Below are positions 59,764 through 64,000 of a stretch of DNA of 64,000 bases, in pieces. The notes beneath the pieces are model-generated. The model made no database searches, was not told the DNA's origin, and saw only the letters and a program-made list of their open reading frames with translations. The DNA is taken from NCBI RefSeq assembly GCF_003258365.1, contig NZ_QHKM01000001.1, positions 1,851,880 to 1,915,879 of the forward strand, read 5' to 3'. A program made the translations under genes and the position numbers. Origin of the DNA: Hymenobacter edaphi. GTDB lineage: Bacteria > Bacteroidota > Bacteroidia > Cytophagales > Hymenobacteraceae. Numbering within the stretch: the first letter of the stretch is position 1; each line of letters opens with the position of its first letter.

Positions 59764-61221
59764 ATGAAGCAACCCCTACTATTCTTGTGCAGTCTGCTGG
59801 GGCTCAGTGCCCCCCTGCTGGCCCAGACCGACGACTCCCTGACGAGCCGGCCCCGGCCGGCCAACCCTTATGCGCAGTGGCTGGCCCAGGCGGCGCGCGC
59901 CGATGCCCGCGCGCAGGCATCGGCCACCGTTCGGGTATCCACGCGCTCCTCCACGTACTGGTGGGTGGCCGCCGCGGGGCAGTGGGCGGACCAGGCAACC
60001 GTGACAACTTCCGCCTACAACGCCGAGGGCCGAATCGTGGCCGCCCTGGTCGTCGATTCGGCCAGCCAACGGCCCAGCCTGCGCCGCAGCTACATTCGCA
60101 ACGCGGCGGGCATCACCAGCGAATTTCGGCAGGAGGAGTGGACGGGCTCGGCCTGGCTGAACAAACAGCGCTACGTCAACACCTTCGACAGCCAGAACCG
60201 GATTGTTACGCAGACCTACCAACTGTGGAACGGCGCGGCTTGGGCGGACAACTACCGGCTGGTGGTGACTTATAACAGCCACGGGGCGCAGGACAGCTTC
60301 TTCAACCAGGCCTGGCTCAACGGCGCCTGGGTCACGCAGTATGGGGCGCAAAGCGTGCTGGTGTATGATGCCGCCGACCGCGTCACGCAGGAAACCCAGT
60401 CGACGTTTAACGCCACGACCGGTCTGGTAGAGCCGTTTGTTCGCTACCAGTATGTCTACATCGGGAGCATGCAGCTGGCGGATATCTTCACGGTTCAGCG
60501 GTCCAACGGGGGGCAGTGGGTGAACGAGCAGCGGCAGCGGTTGATCAGCGCCGATGGCCAGCAGCGCCGCCTTCTTACGCACAGTGAAGGCTGGACGGGC
60601 CTGAGCTGGCAGCTTACGGCCCGCACGTCCTACTCGTATTCCCCCACCACGGCCAGCTCGGTGGAAGTGCAGGAAACCCCGCAGGGCACCGGCTGGGTAA
60701 ACGACCGAAAAACGTCTTACGACTACAACAGCCGCGGTATTCTGACGGGCTACCGGTCGGAAACCTGGCTCAACGGGAGCTGGCGCCTGGTCGCTGGCCA
60801 TGCCTCGCTGCCCACTTACAACGCCACCGACGACCTTATTATCCAACAGGAGCAGGCCGCTGTGCGCACCGGCTCGGGAACGGCGGCGGCGTACGTGCTG
60901 ACCAACCAGCAGAAGACCTACTACTCCAACTACCAGTCCTACGTGCTGGCGGCGCGCCCGCGCACAGCCGCCGCCGGCTGGCAGCTGGCCCCCAACCCGA
61001 CGACTGGTACCGTCGTTCTGACGCCCGCGCCCGGCAACACCGCCGCCCTGCACACGGTGCAGGTGCTGAACAGCCTCGGGCAGGTGGTGTGGCAGCCGGC
61101 GCTGGCCCCGTCTGCCACCCGGCCCGGCCCGCTCGATCTGAGCGCCCTGCCCGCGGGCCTCTACACCGTCCGGCTGCACACCGCCGCTGGCATCGTGGCG
61201 CAGCGCTTGGTGAAAGAGTAG
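59764..61221 (+). CDS. Secreted repeat protein with T9SS type A sorting tail
   Basis: The start at 59764 opens a signal peptide (MKQPLLFLCSLLGLSAPLLAQ); the upstream frame is not signal-like. The 485-residue protein has irregular repeats of about 50 residues with Trp/Tyr pattern (WTGSAWLNKQRYVNTFDSQNRI, WNGAAWADNYRLVVTYNSHGA, WLNGAWVTQYGA, WTGLSWQLTARTSYSYSP), similar to RHS/YD-like or beta-hairpin arrays of unknown function. The tail AAGWQLAPNPTTGTVVLTPA .. LPAGLYTVRLHT .. AQRLVKE is a clear T9SS type A signal. A weak TACCTTCG -7-like element lies at 59735-59742. Confidence 0.85.
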   Translation: MKQPLLFLCSLLGLSAPLLAQTDDSLTSRPRPANPYAQWLAQAARADARAQASATVRVSTRSSTYWWVAAAGQWADQATVTTSAYNAEGRIVAALVVDSASQRPSLRRSYIRNAAGITSEFRQEEWTGSAWLNKQRYVNTFDSQNRIVTQTYQLWNGAAWADNYRLVVTYNSHGAQDSFFNQAWLNGAWVTQYGAQSVLVYDAADRVTQETQSTFNATTGLVEPFVRYQYVYIGSMQLADIFTVQRSNGGQWVNEQRQRLISADGQQRRLLTHSEGWTGLSWQLTARTSYSYSPTTASSVEVQETPQGTGWVNDRKTSYDYNSRGILTGYRSETWLNGSWRLVAGHASLPTYNATDDLIIQQEQAAVRTGSGTAAAYVLTNQQKTYYSNYQSYVLAARPRTAAAGWQLAPNPTTGTVVLTPAPGNTAALHTVQVLNSLGQVVWQPALAPSATRPGPLDLSALPAGLYTVRLHTAAGIVAQRLVKE

Positions 61222-61245
61222 CCCCGGGGCCCGCTGGTCGTTGTT

Positions 61246-61280
61246 CCCCCGACGGGCCTTCCCGCCGGGGGTTCTTGTTT
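61246..61280 (+). terminator. Terminator after the second T9SS protein gene
   Basis: Stem cccccgacggg / cccgccggggg (11 bp, one G-T pair), 4-nt loop, then ttcttgtttt. Confidence 0.85.
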
Positions 61281-61406
61281 TCGGGCGACGGGCTTTTCCA
61301 AGCCTGCCGGCTGAAGCGCTGCCAGTTCGCCCGGCCGTTGCCGGAAAGCCGGGCAGCGGCCGGGCAGCTCGGCTTTGCATCGTCCTGCCCAGCAGGCATA
61401 ATACAA

Positions 61407-61438
61407 TTTGTTATATATATAGGTAAACAGTAGCTTTA
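61407..61438 (+). promoter_or_regulatory. Bacteroidota-type promoter of the histidine kinase gene
   Basis: TTTG (61407-61410), 20 nt, then TAGCTTTA (61431-61438), a seven-of-eight fit to TAnnTTTG. It lies in a locally AT-rich stretch, 36-50 nt before the candidate start codons. Confidence 0.6.
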
Positions 61439-61486
61439 GCGTGGGCTTGTTACGCGGCGTGTGCTACGCCCACCGTGCCCGACGCT

Positions 61487-63391
61487 ATGCCGTTTGTTTT
61501 TCTTCCCCGGCTTCGGACGCTGTTGGCGCTGGGGCTGCTAGCCAGCAGCTTGCCCGTGGGGCACGCCCAATCGCCGCCCGACAGCCTCGACCGGCGCCTG
61601 GCCGCCGCGCCCGACTCGGCCCGGCTGCGCCTGCTGCTGCGCGACGCCAATGCCCTGCGTACCTCCGACCCCGACAAAGCCCTGCAGCGGGTGGACGCCG
61701 CCCGGCGCCTGGCCCGGCAGCAGCGCCGCGGCCCGCAGGAAATCGATGCGCTGCTGCTCTCCGGCCGCATCCGCTACACCCTGGGCCAGGCGGCCGAGGC
61801 GGCCGCGCAGCTACACGCTGCCCAGCGCCTGGCCGCCGCCGCCCGCGACACGCTGCGGCTGGCCTCGGCCTACCTCTACCTGGGCACCACCTACAAAAAC
61901 CTGCAGCAGTACGGCCCGGCCCTGGAATACGTGCGCCAGGCCCGGCACTACTACGACCGCGCCGTGCGCCAGGGCCACGCGGCCGCCCGGCGCGGCGTGG
62001 CCGTGACGTACAACAACAGCGGCACGGTGTACCTGGAGCAGCAGAAGTACCCGCTGGCGGCGGCCGACTTCGGGCAGGCCCTGCGCCGCGGCCGCCTGCT
62101 GGGCGACTCCGGCGTGGTGGTGCTGGCCCTCTACAACCTCGGCGCCATTGCCCTGCAGCGCAAGCAGCCCCAGACCGCCCACCAGTACTACCGCCAGACC
62201 CTGGTCATCGACCGGGCCCAGGGCAACGTGCAGGGCCAGGCCGAGTCGTGGCTGAACCTGGGCGACGCCCTGCTGCAGCTCAAGCGCTACCGCGAAACCG
62301 AGCAGGCCTACGGGCAGGCCCTGCAGCTGGCCCGGCAAATGCAGGCCCGCCCGCTGCTGCGCGTGGTGTACGACGGCTACGCCACCCTCTACCAGGCCAC
62401 CGGCGACTTCCGCCAGGCCCTGCGCTGGCGTACCCGCTTTCAGGACCTGAACGACTCGCTGTTTCGCGACGAGACAACCGCGCAGGTGACGGAGATGCGC
62501 ACCAAGTACGAAACCGAGCAGAAGGAAGCCCAGAACCGCCTGCTGCAAAAGCAGAAGCAGCTGCAGCGGGCCCGGCTGCGGGCGCAGCAGTTGCTGATCC
62601 GGCGGCGCAACACCCAGCTGCTGGGCGGGCTGCTGGTGGGCGGGCTGCTGGCGGCGGTGGGCTGGCTGCTCTACGCGCGCCGGCGGCTGCAGCAGCGCGT
62701 GGAGCTGGAGCAGCAGCGCCAGCAGCTGGAGCGGCAGCGGGCGGCGGCGGTGCTGGAAGCCGAGGAAAACGAGCGGCGCCGCATCGGCGCCGACCTGCAC
62801 GACAGCGTGGGCCAGCTGCTCACCGCCGCCAAGCTCAACCTGCACGCCCTGGGCCAGCAGCTCGGCCCCCGGCTCGGCAACCAGCAGGTGCTGCTCGACA
62901 ACGCCGTGGCCACCGTCGACGAGTCGTTTCGCGAGGTGCGCGGCATCTCCCACAACCTGATGCCCACCACCCTGCTGCGGCGCGGCCTGGCCGCCGCCGT
63001 GCGCGACTTCCTCGACAAGCTGCCCTCCGACAACGGCCTGCGCGTGGAAGTGCAGGCCTACGGGCTCGACGATATTCGCCTGCAGCCGACGGTCGAGAGC
63101 GTGCTGTTCCGGGTGATTCAGGAGCTGATGCAGAACATCATCAAGCACGCCCAGGCCACCGAAGTGACGCTGCAGCTGGTGCGCGGCGAAGACGACCTGA
63201 CGGTGACGGTGGAGGACAACGGCGTCGGCTTCGCCCCCCAGACGCTGGGCTCCGAGGCCGGCATCGGCCTGCGCAACGTGACCACGCGCATGAGCTACCT
63301 CGGCGGCCAGGCCCACTTCGATGCCGCTCCCGGCCGCGGCACCACCGTTACGCTGGAAATGCCCCTGCCCCTGGCCGCGGTGGTGAGTTAG
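61487..63391 (+). CDS. TPR-containing membrane sensor histidine kinase (NarX/LytS-like, HisKA_3)
   Basis: ATG at 61487 is preferred; an in-frame GTG at 61475 is possible. The 634-residue protein has a signal peptide (ending VGHAQ), several TPR motifs (about 30-325, e.g. YNNSGTVYLEQQKYPLAAADF, LALYNLGAIALQRKQ, SWLNLGDALLQLKRY), one membrane segment (about 377-396), a coiled coil, HisKA_3 H-box with His438 (RRRIGADLHDSVGQLL) and HATPase (DNGVGF, GIGLRNVTTRM). This Bacteroidota type pairs with LuxR-class regulators. The expected partner is the convergent gene right after it, which is cut by an IS element, so the pathway is probably broken in this strain. Confidence 0.92.
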   Translation: MPFVFLPRLRTLLALGLLASSLPVGHAQSPPDSLDRRLAAAPDSARLRLLLRDANALRTSDPDKALQRVDAARRLARQQRRGPQEIDALLLSGRIRYTLGQAAEAAAQLHAAQRLAAAARDTLRLASAYLYLGTTYKNLQQYGPALEYVRQARHYYDRAVRQGHAAARRGVAVTYNNSGTVYLEQQKYPLAAADFGQALRRGRLLGDSGVVVLALYNLGAIALQRKQPQTAHQYYRQTLVIDRAQGNVQGQAESWLNLGDALLQLKRYRETEQAYGQALQLARQMQARPLLRVVYDGYATLYQATGDFRQALRWRTRFQDLNDSLFRDETTAQVTEMRTKYETEQKEAQNRLLQKQKQLQRARLRAQQLLIRRRNTQLLGGLLVGGLLAAVGWLLYARRRLQQRVELEQQRQQLERQRAAAVLEAEENERRRIGADLHDSVGQLLTAAKLNLHALGQQLGPRLGNQQVLLDNAVATVDESFREVRGISHNLMPTTLLRRGLAAAVRDFLDKLPSDNGLRVEVQAYGLDDIRLQPTVESVLFRVIQELMQNIIKHAQATEVTLQLVRGEDDLTVTVEDNGVGFAPQTLGSEAGIGLRNVTTRMSYLGGQAHFDAAPGRGTTVTLEMPLPLAAVVS

Positions 63392-63434
63392 GGTGTGGGG
63401 CCAGTAGCCGCTTGGGTAAGCTGTTAGCCCGTTG

Positions 63435-63470
63435 AGCGGTCATGCGTCGCTGCGCTCGGCATGACGGCCG
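63435..63470. repeat. Short palindromic repeat remnant
   Basis: ggtcatgc and gcatgacg arms around gtcgctgcgctcg. It resembles the short REP-like sequences at other gaps. Located between the convergent kinase and regulator genes. Confidence 0.4.
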
Positions 63471-63542
63471 GCGTTCTGGGCACCCAGCCCGACTCGCGGA
63501 CCCGCGGCCGGGCACCCCCAACCGGGCCGCAGCCGGCGGCAC

Positions 63543-63871
63543 TCAGAGCACGATCAGGCGGTGCTTGAGCGCGTACTGGATCAGGCCGATGATGGACTTG
63601 GCTTTGGTTTTGGTGAAGATATTTTTGCGGTGCGTTTCCACGGTCCGCTCGCTGATAAAGAGCTTTTCGGCAATGCCCGCGTTGGAGTACTCCCCGGCAA
63701 TGAGCTGCAGGATTTCCCGCTCGCGCGCGGTCAGGGGCACGGGGCGCGCCGCCTCGTCGCGGTTGGCGGGCACGTCGAGGTGGTCGAGCAGGGTGGCGCC
63801 CACTTCCGCGTTGAAGTAGGTGCGCCCGGCCGCCGCCCGCCGGATGGCCGTGCTCAGCTCCTCGGCGGAGG
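63543..63871 (-). pseudogene. LuxR/NarL-type response regulator, 5' part removed by an IS element
   Basis: The reading frame can be followed back to 63871: TSAEELSTAIRRAAAGRTYF (end of a receiver domain and linker), then the LuxR HTH LTAREREILQLIAGEYSN, AEKLFISERTVETHRKN, and a C-terminal helix ending RLIVL. Only about 109 residues remain; the whole phospho-acceptor domain with its Asp is missing. Upstream of 63871 the sequence changes to an IS end. A short GTG-initiated DNA-binding fragment (63543-63803, 86 aa) could still be made, but a functional regulator is unlikely. It is the natural partner of the kinase at 61487. Confidence 0.8.
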
Positions 63872-64000
63872 TGTGGGGCGGTCTAGCCGAAACGGACAGA
63901 GTGCTAAGGTAGGTGATTGGCGAGGTCGGTTTCGAACTGGTGGGGCGAGCGGTAGCCGAGAGCGGAGTGACGGCGGTCGAGGTTGAAGTAGGTGTCGAGG
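63872..64000 (-). mobile_element. IS3-family insertion sequence, one end (continues past the window)
   Basis: The element end starts at about 63872 with tgtggggcggtctagccga, a TGT-type IS3 terminus, and carries the 3' end of a transposase gene. The rest lies beyond the window, so the other inverted repeat and the target-site duplication cannot be checked here. Confidence 0.75.
63904..64000 (-). CDS. IS3-family transposase OrfB, C-terminal fragment (partial)
   Basis: The minus strand encodes LDTYFNLDRRHSALGYRSPH followed by QFETDLANHLP and a TAG stop at 63904-63906. The YFN-xRRHSALGYRSPxQFE pattern is the conserved end of the rve integrase core of IS3-family (IS150/IS3 group) transposases. 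The start lies outside the window. This frame is too short for usual gene calling but the motif is unmistakable. Confidence 0.85.
   Translation of the reverse strand, partial: LDTYFNLDRRHSALGYRSPHQFETDLANHLP

Noticed and set aside
1..64000. tRNA, rRNA and riboswitch genes
   Set aside because: I found no cloverleaf, rRNA-like stretch or known riboswitch core in the gaps by eye; a covariance-model scan would settle it.

Overview
The window looks like a high-GC Bacteroidota chromosome, most probably a Hymenobacter-like member of the Cytophagales. The evidence is a SusC/SusD pair, lipoprotein and signal-peptide-rich glycosidase operons, two proteins with type IX secretion (T9SS) sorting tails, a PID-CTERM-like small protein, and TAnnTTTG-type promoters. 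All taxonomy here is inference from gene content and composition.

Positions 70 to about 44,735 hold one very large pectin-type polysaccharide utilization region. Nearly every gene is on the minus strand. It includes PL1 pectate lyase, GH28 polygalacturonase, GH78 rhamnosidase, a GH140-type apiosidase, GH43-like and sialidase-like beta-propellers, two GH2 enzymes, a GH95 enzyme, an alpha/alpha-barrel glycosidase, an alpha-glucuronidase-like protein and an acetyl-xylan-esterase-like hydrolase. The apiosidase is the most telling member, because apiose is diagnostic of rhamnogalacturonan II side chains (and apiogalacturonan). In the middle sit SusC, SusD, a fucose-isomerase-like enzyme, an AraC regulator (the only plus-strand gene of the region), a DapA-family aldolase and a sodium/solute symporter. 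A coherent reading is: surface and periplasmic depolymerisation, SusCD import, symport of sugars across the inner membrane, then isomerase and aldolase steps, with AraC sensing an intermediate.

Two insertions interrupt this region. One is an AT-rich two-gene island (about 5,960-7,655) encoding a HEPN-like protein and a protein with a D-x9-QxK motif suggestive of a PD-(D/E)xK nuclease. The other is a 597-bp cassette (10,516-11,112) in which a DUF559 nuclease-like gene is enclosed by perfect 47-bp inverted repeats; the same repeat occurs in two more inverted pairs elsewhere. A second family of long palindromic repeats lies in several intergenic gaps.

From 45,495 on the genes are on the plus strand: a P2-type cation ATPase, a PID-CTERM-like miniprotein, a secreted beta-helix protein, a 3,293-residue repeat-built T9SS surface protein, a second T9SS protein, and a TPR-containing sensor histidine kinase. 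At the end, the matching LuxR-type response regulator gene (minus strand) is cut by an IS3-family insertion sequence whose transposase 3' end runs off the window.
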